Assembly (NCBI GenBank): GCA_036011305.1
Contig: DASCNA010000114.1
Span: 1-28,850 of the forward strand
Source of the DNA: DASCNA01 sp036011305
Lineage (GTDB): Bacteria > Verrucomicrobiota > Lentisphaeria > Victivallales > GWF2-38-69
DNA: 28,850 bases
Direction of reading: 5' to 3'
Shown here: positions 1 through 6,200 of the stretch, in pieces
Numbering within the stretch: the first letter of the stretch is position 1
Layout of the letters: each line of letters opens with the position of its first letter
Made by a program: the position numbers and the translations under genes
The notes under the pieces: model-generated
What the model saw: only the letters and a program-made list of their open reading frames with translations
The model's database searches: none
Told to the model about the DNA's origin: nothing

Positions 1-80
1 AGGATTTTTGAATCCTTAACATCAATAGTACTCTTTAATTCAGTTATTTCTTCTTTCAGATTTTTTACTTCCGTAACCAT
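1..80 (-). CDS. tnpC: IS66 transposase TnpC, N-terminal fragment
   Basis: An ATG at 80-78 opens a frame that stays open to the window edge (26 codons). The visible residues are rich in K, E, L and I with a heptad-like spacing, as in the N-terminal leucine-zipper coiled coil of IS66 TnpC transposases. It starts about 40 bp after the likely original end of tnpB, matching the usual tnpB-tnpC spacing. The DDE catalytic domain lies outside the window, so intactness cannot be judged. The identification depends on context more than on the short sequence. Confidence 0.65.
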   Translation of the reverse strand, partial: MVTEVKNLKEEITELKSTIDVKDSKI

Positions 81-183
81 GAAAAAATATAGCATTAAAT
101 GATTTATTTTGTACTCAGAATCAGCTATTTTTTAGAGAAAATCTTCTGTTTAATGATCTCGGTTTTATTCCTTCAAACAGCAT

Positions 184-456
184 CTAAAATTCTCTTCTAC
201 TAAGTTCTGCATTAGCTTTTATATCAACTGCAAATATGCCTTTCTCGAGACGCTTATAGAATATCAAAAGCCCATCTCTGTCCCAGCATATTATCTTAAT
301 TTTATTTCCAGCTTTGTTAAGAAAGATAAAATAAGCTCCAGTAAGAAGCTGATCTGGAAATATATGTTCAACCAAATTTGACAATCCCTCAAAACTGCAA
401 TTCATATGTATAGGTTTTCTATAAAGATAAATCTTTTGCGTGCTGATACTCAGCAT
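184..456 (-). CDS. tnpB: IS66 accessory protein TnpB, C-terminus lost to an in-frame TAG
   Basis: This 90-residue protein belongs to the IS66 Orf2/TnpB family. The signature W-D-x-D-G-L followed by Y-K-R-L-E-K-G lies at about residues 58-73. Family members are usually about 110-120 residues. Here the frame stops at a TAG (186-184), but the same frame continues directly for 20 more codons (183-124) to a TGA at 123-121. Those codons begin M-L-F-E-G-I-K, which resembles the conserved family C-terminus. The TAG sits where a glutamine (CAG) would fit, so this looks like a nonsense mutation. The ATG overlaps the last codons of tnpA, as is typical of translationally coupled IS66 genes. TnpB is needed for IS66 transposition, so the copy may be immobile unless the amber codon is read through. 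Confidence 0.85.
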   Translation of the reverse strand: MLSISTQKIYLYRKPIHMNCSFEGLSNLVEHIFPDQLLTGAYFIFLNKAGNKIKIICWDRDGLLIFYKRLEKGIFAVDIKANAELSRREF

Positions 457-794
457 ATTGCATTATCAATAACTTTTATTGTCTTTAGAAGAAGTAATTC
501 ATTGAAGCCTTCATTTACTGATATTCTGATATTGTCATTGATAAAAATATTAATACTATCAGATGGCTTAGATGATAAAGTGGGTTTGGAAGGTGAATCT
601 TTAAGCTTAACTTCCTGAAAATGATTATTAGTTGAAGATAATTTTACTTTTCTAAGCTTACTTCTCCAGGTGTAAATAGTTTTAAATGAAATATTGTTTT
701 GTTTACAATAATCAACGGTAGATAATCCTGAACGTTCGATATCATCAAATATTCTGAGCCATTTATTAACAATGTGGGGTTTATGTTTTATCAT
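450..794 (-). CDS. tnpA: IS66 accessory protein TnpA (Orf1)
   Basis: This 114-residue protein has the IS66 TnpA layout. An N-terminal helix-turn-helix (about residues 20-48, with the stretch D-Y-C-K-Q-N-N-I-S followed by T-I-Y-T-W-R) probably binds the element's ends. A low-complexity K/S/P linker follows, then a C-terminal hydrophobic segment (about 80-110) of the form 'I-x-I-x-V-N-x-G-F-N-E-x-L-L' seen in the family. The start at 794 has an AAAGGA ribosome site about 7 bases upstream. The end overlaps the tnpB start by a few bases. Length and motifs appear intact. Confidence 0.85.
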   Translation of the reverse strand: MIKHKPHIVNKWLRIFDDIERSGLSTVDYCKQNNISFKTIYTWRSKLRKVKLSSTNNHFQEVKLKDSPSKPTLSSKPSDSINIFINDNIRISVNEGFNELLLLKTIKVIDNAIC

Positions 795-864
795 CTGTTA
801 TCCTTTGATGAAAATTAATATTTTAAAGTGAATAACAGAATTTAAGGCCTAATAATTACATTGG

Positions 865-884
865 ATAGATGGCCTGTTTTTTAC
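865..884 (-). repeat. Putative IS66 terminal inverted repeat, tnpA side
   Basis: On the minus strand the element would begin GTAA followed by an A-run and CAGGCCATCTATCC. IS66-family ends typically begin GTAA. The CAG-CCATCTA-CC core recurs in the solo end at 2165-2178. The partner repeat is off-window, so the boundary is inferred. Confidence 0.5.
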
Positions 885-978
885 CATTACGATAAAATAA
901 AAGTTTCATATATTGTAAAATTATGATAGGGTATTGCTTTGTGAATATGATAGATATTTTACTGAAAGGGAGATGGAA

Positions 979-1341
979 ATGTTTATTGATCATGTATCTA
1001 TAGGGATTACTGACTTTAAAAAATCTGCAAAATTTTATGATTTAGTTTTAGGCGCTATGGGATATAAAAGAAATCTTACTTATGAAGGTGAAGCCATTTG
1101 TTATGGAGAGCAATGTGAGCTTTGGATAGGTGTAGAAAAATCAGTAACTAGATCTAATGGTTCTCACATTGCATTTAAAGCTAAATGTAAAGAAGATATC
1201 CATAAGTTCTATGACGAAGCAATTAAAAACGGCGGTACATGTGATGGTAAACCAGGACCAAGACCTGAATACAATGAGACATATTATGCTGCATATGTTT
1301 TAGATCCTGATGGAAATAAAATTGAAGCCTGTATTTATTAG
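979..1341 (+). CDS. VOC (glyoxalase/bleomycin-resistance/dioxygenase) superfamily protein
   Basis: This is a small cytosolic metal-dependent enzyme or binding protein of the vicinal oxygen chelate fold. Starting at the ATG at 979 it is 120 residues, the usual single-module size. The N-terminal F-I-D-H-V-S strand carries His5, and the C-terminal Y-V-L-D-P-D-G-N-K-I-E motif carries Glu116. Both are typical metal-ligand positions in this fold. An AAAGGGA ribosome site 8 bases upstream favours this start over an in-frame ATG at 934, which would add 15 residues that do not fit the family. The substrate is unknown. Related proteins range from lactoylglutathione lyases to resistance proteins. It is monocistronic and convergent with the CGGC gene. 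Confidence 0.85.
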   Translation: MFIDHVSIGITDFKKSAKFYDLVLGAMGYKRNLTYEGEAICYGEQCELWIGVEKSVTRSNGSHIAFKAKCKEDIHKFYDEAIKNGGTCDGKPGPRPEYNETYYAAYVLDPDGNKIEACIY

Positions 1342-1463
1342 CATCATTAATGATTATTGTTTTTACCTATACAACTATATCCTTTCGCAATGGAGTGAAC
1401 AAATTTAAAACATTCCTCTCCAAAATCTATAGATTATGGAAGATGAATATTTTACCAATGATC
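1342..1463. terminator. Convergent intergenic region with two short palindromes
   Basis: The gap between the VOC gene (+) and the CGGC gene (-) holds a perfect 12-bp palindrome ATCATTAATGAT just after the VOC stop, followed by a T-rich run. A second palindrome, AATCTATAGATT, lies at 1424-1435. Either could act as a weak terminator, but both are AT-only or nearly so. Confidence 0.3.
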
Positions 1464-1880
1464 TTAACCTCTTAATAACTCTTCTTCGTACTCCTTTAAA
1501 TGTCCCTTTTCTTGCTTAACTTTTAACTCTTTTAACCATTTACCATCACTTCCAAGGACTACTTCGATACCAAAGTTTTTAATTGAATCGATAATGTCTT
1601 CTTTATGAATACACTTAGGAAATGGAGTTTCTTTTAGCATACAGGATGAAATATGAACCACATCAATACCACTATGTTTTTCTAGGTTTTTGAGTAACCT
1701 AAAAATTCTTCTTCCTGGACATCCTCCACATGAGAAGAATCCAACAAGTTCAGCATCTTCACCATAATCATTAAAAGTATGTATTCTACTTGAAAATGCA
1801 GTCAAACAAGAAGAACCTGGACATGATTCTTGTGTTCTATCACATCTTACAATAGCAACTTTCTTCCCCCTTTTAGTCAT
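1464..1880 (-). CDS. CGGC domain-containing protein
   Basis: This 138-residue cysteine-rich protein carries the defining CGGC motif at residues 51-54, after a hydrophobic strand (V-G-F-F-S). Further cysteines at 13, 20, 25, 80 and 90 could bind metal or take part in redox chemistry. The CGGC domain is found mostly in anaerobes and is thought to bind metal or an iron-sulfur centre; its biochemical role is not established. The segment H-I-S-S-C-M-L-K (about 76-83) is also typical of the family. The start at 1880 follows a good AAGGAGA site with 7-base spacing. It stands alone, with the G-quadruplex tract and an IS66-end relic in its upstream region. Confidence 0.85.
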   Translation of the reverse strand: MTKRGKKVAIVRCDRTQESCPGSSCLTAFSSRIHTFNDYGEDAELVGFFSCGGCPGRRIFRLLKNLEKHSGIDVVHISSCMLKETPFPKCIHKEDIIDSIKNFGIEVVLGSDGKWLKELKVKQEKGHLKEYEEELLRG

Positions 1881-2027
1881 TTTAATTCTCCTTGATATAA
1901 TAAATGGAACTAATTACTTCGATAAAATTGAATTTACTTCAAGACAGCTGTAAAGCAAAGTTTTAACGTAAATATAGTCAAACTTGTAATTGAGTTCTTC
2001 ACTTACCACCTCTACCTATAGCTAAAT

Positions 2028-2055
2028 GTAAGGGTAAGGGTAAGGGTAAGGGTAA
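2028..2055 (+). repeat. Telomere-like (GGGTAA)4 tandem repeat, potential G-quadruplex
   Basis: Four perfect tandem GGGTAA units (G-runs at 2032-2034, 2038-2040, 2044-2046 and 2050-2052) are preceded by GTAA and followed by ATATT. Four GGG runs with three-base TAA loops is the ideal intramolecular G-quadruplex pattern and matches the human telomere repeat register. In this AT-rich sequence such G-clustering is conspicuous. It lies about 150 bp upstream of the CGGC gene, on its non-transcribed side. Confidence 0.9.
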
Positions 2056-2142
2056 ATATTGGTTTAAACCAGAAAAACGCTTTTCATATTCCTTGAAAAG
2101 GATGTTTTCTTCGCTTTTTATCCGAACACATTAACTACCAGA

Positions 2143-2192
2143 TTTAATATCTAAAAGTTACCTTGGCTAGATGGTCTGAATTTTATATTTAC
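2143..2192 (-). repeat. Solo degenerate IS66 end (tnpA side)
   Basis: Plus-strand bases 2151-2178 match 851-878 of the IS66 element at about 23 of 28 positions without gaps. Similarity continues leftward into a shared TTTAA. To the right both copies end in TTAC after an AT-rich stretch, 4 bases longer here. This is the same end in the same orientation, but no tnpA coding sequence follows it, so it looks like a remnant of an older insertion of a related element. Confidence 0.55.
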
Positions 2193-2242
2193 TTTTTCCT
2201 TTTCCCTTAGCTCCACTACCTTGTGGAAAAGAAGAAAGTAAA
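2188..2242. terminator. Long inverted repeat, possible terminator of the GxGYxYP gene
   Basis: Two 18-base arms (2188-2205 and 2225-2242) pair at 16 of 18 positions around a 19-base loop. The arms are purine/pyrimidine-biased. It lies 56 bp past the stop of the minus-strand GxGYxYP gene, a reasonable place for a transcription stop, although no strong U-tract follows. Its left arm overlaps the TTAC tip of the solo IS66 end. Confidence 0.45.
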
Positions 2243-2297
2243 TAAATTATGACTTGATCTTTAAGCAAAAGGCAGATAGAATCCCGATTTTTACAAA

Positions 2298-4091
2298 TTA
2301 CTTTTCAGTCTCCTTTTGTTTTAAGAGTGATATCATTTCAGAAGGTGAGACAACAACAAACTCAGGATGATTATTTTTAAGGTCAGTCACCTCATTATCA
2401 ATCAAGTCCATTACGTGACTTCCTATAAAATCTTTTTCAGCTGGTAAATTTGTAATATCATAACCGCTATATGGATTATCATCATTATTTTTACATACAT
2501 ATACAGCTAGAAACTGTTGTGATGTATCAATTGTATTATCACTTGTATCACCGTTCTTATCAGATAGATAAGCATTTGCATACATAATCGGTTTGTCTTT
2601 CTTTTCACCTATCCATTGTATATCAACTCCAGAAGTAATGGGTGGCCATGCTGGGTAACCAAAATAAAAGCCGCCATCAATATTCTGATCTGCAATACCA
2701 GTCATCCAGCCAATATTCTCCCAATTACCTTTACCGAATAAAGTAACTATATTAAGACCGGAACTGTTTACAAAAGATTTCAATGCAGTTTTCTGCTTAG
2801 TAAATTTAGAAGTAGCTGCCACTGTTCCAAAATTATACCCTATACCGGAAGGTCCTATAACAAATTCATCAGTTTTTTTATTCGCCGTATCCATTAAGAA
2901 ATTCCAAATATCAGGGGTCATATAATACATAGCTGCCGGGACTGTCCAGCCAACAGGATAGTTTTTATCTTTTCTAATACTAGATCCCCACCAGCGTGCA
3001 TCATTTAAATCATTAAGCCACATTTGGAGGTTATCTCCATCTGATACTAAAAATGTTATATATTTTTTATCAGGATTATATGTATCCCTATCTGCATACA
3101 CTTTTGCATCTTTAATATCTTTTTCAGCATTTTCAAATACAGCTTTTTCAGGTATTGTTTCTGTTGAAGAAAGTGTAGAAAAATTCATCCCCCAATCTGA
3201 AGGGACAGCCAAATCTCCATTACTGGAAATATTTGGGAGATAACTTTCGACCTCATTATTCCCCCAACCGAATACAGAAACAGGTGTGTCTGCCAAATAA
3301 TTATCTTTTAAAAGTGTTCCTAAACTATTATCTCCTTCGGATTTTTTCTGAATCCATGCTCCTGTCATAACAGCATAATCTTTCAAAAAACTTAAATTGT
3401 CAACAATATTTAATACAATGTTTTTATTTATATTATACTTACTGAATATGTCAGAAACACTTAAATCTTTAAAACTGCTGTATTCAGTGGTGTAATCATT
3501 TCCCATCTTTGATAAATCGATATTAAATGTAGATATCATGTTTTCAGTAAGTGGTATTGCATTCTTCAGCCCTGCAAATGTCAATGCTTTGTTGTAATTT
3601 GATGAATCGTACCTAAAATAACCATCAATACCGTAATTAAGATGTGACTGCTGTACTAAATCAATAATATAATTAACAGATTTATACTCTACATCTGCAA
3701 TATTTTTGCTTTGTATCCAATCCAGAAGCTTCTTGCTACCAGTTAATGAATTTTTCTGTTTATATATCTCTATATCAGAAGTCTCTTTAAAAGGAATGTC
3801 TTCGGCAGGCGGCAGATACCACTCATCTACAGCATTGTATAAATATAACCGATCAGGTGTATCTGACTTTGACATAAGACCCTGAATTGCAGTCAGCATA
3901 GCAACTTCATCATAATGCTTATCCATCATGCCTGTACAGTCTATAGCATAGAATTTAGCTCCTATTTTATTTCCAATTGGGAAAAAATCCGGTGAGGTAA
4001 ACTCTTCTGTTTTAGTATTCTCTTTCCCTGCGAACATATTAACTGATACAAATAAAGCGGACAACAACATCACCACAAAAACTTTCTTCAT
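2298..4091 (-). CDS. Secreted GxGYxYP-family putative carbohydrate-associated protein
   Basis: This is a 597-residue protein with a Sec signal peptide (K-K-V then a hydrophobic core, cleavage probably after about residue 21 at M-F-A). It resembles the GxGYxYP family, which is often found beside glycan-use genes and may be hydrolase-like, though its reaction is unproven. The family core is visible: a strand ending V-S-D-G-D-N-L-Q, then a W-W and P-V-G-W segment, then G-P-S-G-I-G-Y. The name-giving motif is altered here: GIGYNFG instead of GxGYxYP. I chose the ATG at 4091 because a GGGAGAG site precedes it and a signal peptide follows. The frame stays open to 4220 but that would add a second hydrophobic stretch. 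It is divergent from the FGGY kinase, with a 327-bp shared upstream region. Confidence 0.8.
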   Translation of the reverse strand: MKKVFVVMLLSALFVSVNMFAGKENTKTEEFTSPDFFPIGNKIGAKFYAIDCTGMMDKHYDEVAMLTAIQGLMSKSDTPDRLYLYNAVDEWYLPPAEDIPFKETSDIEIYKQKNSLTGSKKLLDWIQSKNIADVEYKSVNYIIDLVQQSHLNYGIDGYFRYDSSNYNKALTFAGLKNAIPLTENMISTFNIDLSKMGNDYTTEYSSFKDLSVSDIFSKYNINKNIVLNIVDNLSFLKDYAVMTGAWIQKKSEGDNSLGTLLKDNYLADTPVSVFGWGNNEVESYLPNISSNGDLAVPSDWGMNFSTLSSTETIPEKAVFENAEKDIKDAKVYADRDTYNPDKKYITFLVSDGDNLQMWLNDLNDARWWGSSIRKDKNYPVGWTVPAAMYYMTPDIWNFLMDTANKKTDEFVIGPSGIGYNFGTVAATSKFTKQKTALKSFVNSSGLNIVTLFGKGNWENIGWMTGIADQNIDGGFYFGYPAWPPITSGVDIQWIGEKKDKPIMYANAYLSDKNGDTSDNTIDTSQQFLAVYVCKNNDDNPYSGYDITNLPAEKDFIGSHVMDLIDNEVTDLKNNHPEFVVVSPSEMISLLKQKETEK

Positions 4092-4225
4092 AACTCTCCC
4101 TAATACGATTTTATTTGAATGGTAATTGCTTAGAAAAGGTACTCTATTCCAGAAAACAAAAAATAAAACCATGTTTATAATTAATTTACACAATTTATAC
4201 ATAAGTTGAATTTTATGCATAAGTT

Positions 4226-4312
4226 ATAATATTCTAACGAAAATAACAGAATTTAATACCTAAAATAACAGAAAACCTTTATCCTTGAAAAACTACATTG
4301 CAGTATGCCTGG
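4226..4312 (-). repeat. Second solo, rearranged IS66 end (tnpA side)
   Basis: Bases 4226-4263 match 815-852 of the IS66 element at about 31 of 38 positions without gaps, including the run AATAACAGAATTTAA. After an extra 25-30 bases with a second AATAACAGAA copy, TACATTG and GCCTG cores resembling 858-875 follow at 4294-4312. It is in the same orientation as the element and lies in the upstream region of the GxGYxYP gene, so that gene's promoter may derive from the IS end. Confidence 0.5.
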
Positions 4313-4350
4313 AAACTGTATTATAGAATTAAGGTTGCATATCATCATTA

Positions 4351-4387
4351 TTGTATTTAAATAGCAAACAATGTAGTATAGTATAAT
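4351..4387 (+). promoter_or_regulatory. Candidate promoter of the FGGY kinase gene
   Basis: TTGTAT (4351-4356) and TAGTAT (4374-4379) are separated by 17 bases, about 40 bp before the kinase ATG. A perfect TATAAT also occurs at 4382-4387 without a well-placed -35. In AT-rich DNA such matches are weak evidence. Confidence 0.35.
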
Positions 4388-4418
4388 TGATATCTAATTT
4401 GAGTTCAGGATAAAATCA

Positions 4419-5993
4419 ATGAAAACAATTTTTGTAATTGGTGATGGATCTACAAACTTAAAATTTCAGGTGTATGATGCTGAAAATTTTCAGCTATTGC
4501 ATAGTCGATCAATCAGCACACCTAAAAAGCTTATTGATGATAAGCCTTATATGGACTTTACAACAGAAATGAGATGGTACGACGAATGTATGTACGAAGT
4601 TCCTTCAGAGTATAAAATTTCATCCGTTATCTCTCCTTCTGTAAGAGGCGTAACTGCAGCATTAGTTGATTCTAAAAATAGAATTATTGATACAGAAACT
4701 GACGGAATAGTCATGGATTACACCTACAGGTTTCCTAGCCAAGTTAACCAAAAATTTGAAGAACTATGTGTTTCTATTGAAGATTATTATCAGGAAACAG
4801 GATCTGTTGCTGAATGCCCCACAGGTTTTCTACTTTTAAAAAAACTTCTCTACTATGAATTAATGCGACCTGACATTATTAATAACGCTGCTTATTTTAT
4901 AATTTTTCCTTTATTGTTTTCAGGACATTATCTAAAAGGAAAATATGCAGAAGCATGGAAAAATGGAGGCAATCAAACTACGTTTTGGCTGGCTCATACA
5001 GGAGCAAGAAAGATCAATCAATATCCAAATACAATGGTTAGCAGTGTTGCAAAAAAAATAAACTCTTTTTCAAGGCTTGTACCTATCGAAAAAAAACACG
5101 ACGCTACTAAAAATTTAGGATTAATTTCTAAATCGAAAGCTAAACAATTAGGCTTTCAAAATGCGCCAATTATATTTCCCGGTTCTCATGATTTTGCCTT
5201 GTCAGATTATGCCTCCAATTTTATTTTCAGAAATAAGTATCCAGGCATAGAAGATTTTTTTCACCTTGAAGTCGGCACATGGAGTGCCTGCTCCCTTATT
5301 TCGCGAAATAAGAGACAATTAATATTACCGTTTAATGGATATAAAAAAGGAATTATAACATGTGGGAGCATTGAAAATGTTTCAAGAGCAACCGCTCTTT
5401 ATGGAGGAGGTCAGGATTTTAAATATGTACAACAGATTTTTGAAAAAAGAGAAATTGATTTTAAAGTTGATTATGTTGACTTAAAAACCTTGAAATTGGT
5501 TTTAAGAGATTCAGATTGTTTTCTACTTCCAAATATAAGCCCTGATAGCTATAATTCAGGTCCTTTCCCTGAACTTAAAGGCAAGATTCTTAATAAAGAA
5601 AAATTCTTTAATAAAAACATTCATATTCCGTATATTGTAACAAATCTATCTGTTGTGTTAGCTATAGCTTATCAGATTGAGCTAATAAGCTCAAATACAG
5701 GTATACCAATTGTTGTTACTGGCGGAGGATCTGATGACAAGTATTATACTCTGCTTTTGTCCTTGGTTACTGGAAGAGATGTATATATAATCAAAGAAAC
5801 TAAAACTGAAAAGCCTTTTAAAGAAACTTCTTCTATGGGTGCTGCACTACTAACCCGACATAGCAAAAACAATAATTCACTTAATAGCTTATATTCTTTA
5901 GACCATGTCTCAAAAAACCAGGATACGCATTTGAAAAAAGATATTATAAAGTATAGAAGAAAATTTTTAGATCTGATAAACAGAAATACCTGA
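4419..5993 (+). CDS. FGGY-family carbohydrate kinase (rhamnulokinase/fuculokinase-like)
   Basis: This 524-residue cytosolic kinase would transfer phosphate from ATP to a sugar or sugar alcohol. The N-terminal ATPase loop reads G-D-G-S-T-N (Asp9, phosphate loop). Other landmarks are P-T-G near 135, H-T-G-A-R near 193, P-G-S-H-D at 254-258 with Asp258 the likely catalytic base, and G-T-W-S at 286-289, as in rhamnulokinase-type members. The C-terminal V-T-G-G-G-S-D-D loop (433-440) is followed by S-M-G-A-A. The ordering and spacing fit the two-domain ASKHA fold. The exact sugar cannot be assigned. An AGGA site lies 8 bases before the ATG. The SSS symporter gene follows after 207 bp. The N-terminal loop departs from the usual D-x-G-T-T, so activity is probable but not certain. 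Confidence 0.8.
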   Translation: MKTIFVIGDGSTNLKFQVYDAENFQLLHSRSISTPKKLIDDKPYMDFTTEMRWYDECMYEVPSEYKISSVISPSVRGVTAALVDSKNRIIDTETDGIVMDYTYRFPSQVNQKFEELCVSIEDYYQETGSVAECPTGFLLLKKLLYYELMRPDIINNAAYFIIFPLLFSGHYLKGKYAEAWKNGGNQTTFWLAHTGARKINQYPNTMVSSVAKKINSFSRLVPIEKKHDATKNLGLISKSKAKQLGFQNAPIIFPGSHDFALSDYASNFIFRNKYPGIEDFFHLEVGTWSACSLISRNKRQLILPFNGYKKGIITCGSIENVSRATALYGGGQDFKYVQQIFEKREIDFKVDYVDLKTLKLVLRDSDCFLLPNISPDSYNSGPFPELKGKILNKEKFFNKNIHIPYIVTNLSVVLAIAYQIELISSNTGIPIVVTGGGSDDKYYTLLLSLVTGRDVYIIKETKTEKPFKETSSMGAALLTRHSKNNNSLNSLYSLDHVSKNQDTHLKKDIIKYRRKFLDLINRNT

Positions 5994-6200
5994 TATATAG
6001 AAAGAAATGTTAAATTTATCGGCTATAAATGAATGAGGGAATATTTTATCTCATGTTTTATTTAAGCACCCTATCCTTGTAAGATAAAAGAATTATTGAT
6101 TATTAAAAACTATTCTTATAAAACAGTAAATTAACTACGAGTAACAATGTTCAGAAAATATTGATATATTAAACGATCATTACAAAGAAAGGCAAAATAA

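Larger units (their letters stand above)
1..884 (-). mobile_element. IS66-family insertion sequence, left portion, cut by window edge
   Basis: Three minus-strand reading frames in the canonical IS66 order tnpA-tnpB-tnpC occupy this stretch, the last running off the left edge. A likely terminal inverted repeat tip, reading GTAA into the element as IS66-family ends do, lies at 881-884, about 90 bp upstream of tnpA. The other end and any target-site duplication are outside the window, so the right boundary at 884 rests on the tip motif and on related ends at 2143-2192 and 4226-4312. The in-frame stop in tnpB suggests the copy is decaying. Confidence 0.75.
1881..2297. other. 417-bp intergenic region with repeat tract, IS end relic and hairpin
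   Basis: This stretch lies between the 5' end of the CGGC gene and the 3' end of the GxGYxYP gene (both minus strand). I see no convincing reading frame. It contains the (GGGTAA)4 tract, a degenerate IS66 end and a long inverted repeat, each listed separately. The CGGC promoter should lie in its left part, but no clear -35/-10 pair is obvious. Confidence 0.7.

Noticed and set aside
934..978. Upstream in-frame ATG extending the VOC protein by 15 residues
   Set aside because: The ATG at 979 has a proper ribosome site and the family's N-terminal strand starts there.
1591..1598. ATAATGTC inside the CGGC gene as another operator copy
   Set aside because: It is only 8 bases, inside a coding sequence, and is expected by chance.
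2028..2055. True linear chromosome end at the telomere-like tract
   Set aside because: Only four units, inside continuous sequence with genes on both sides; it is an internal repeat.
4092..4220. Longer GxGYxYP start at 4220
   Set aside because: It would place a second hydrophobic segment before the signal peptide; a GGGAGAG site precedes the ATG at 4091.
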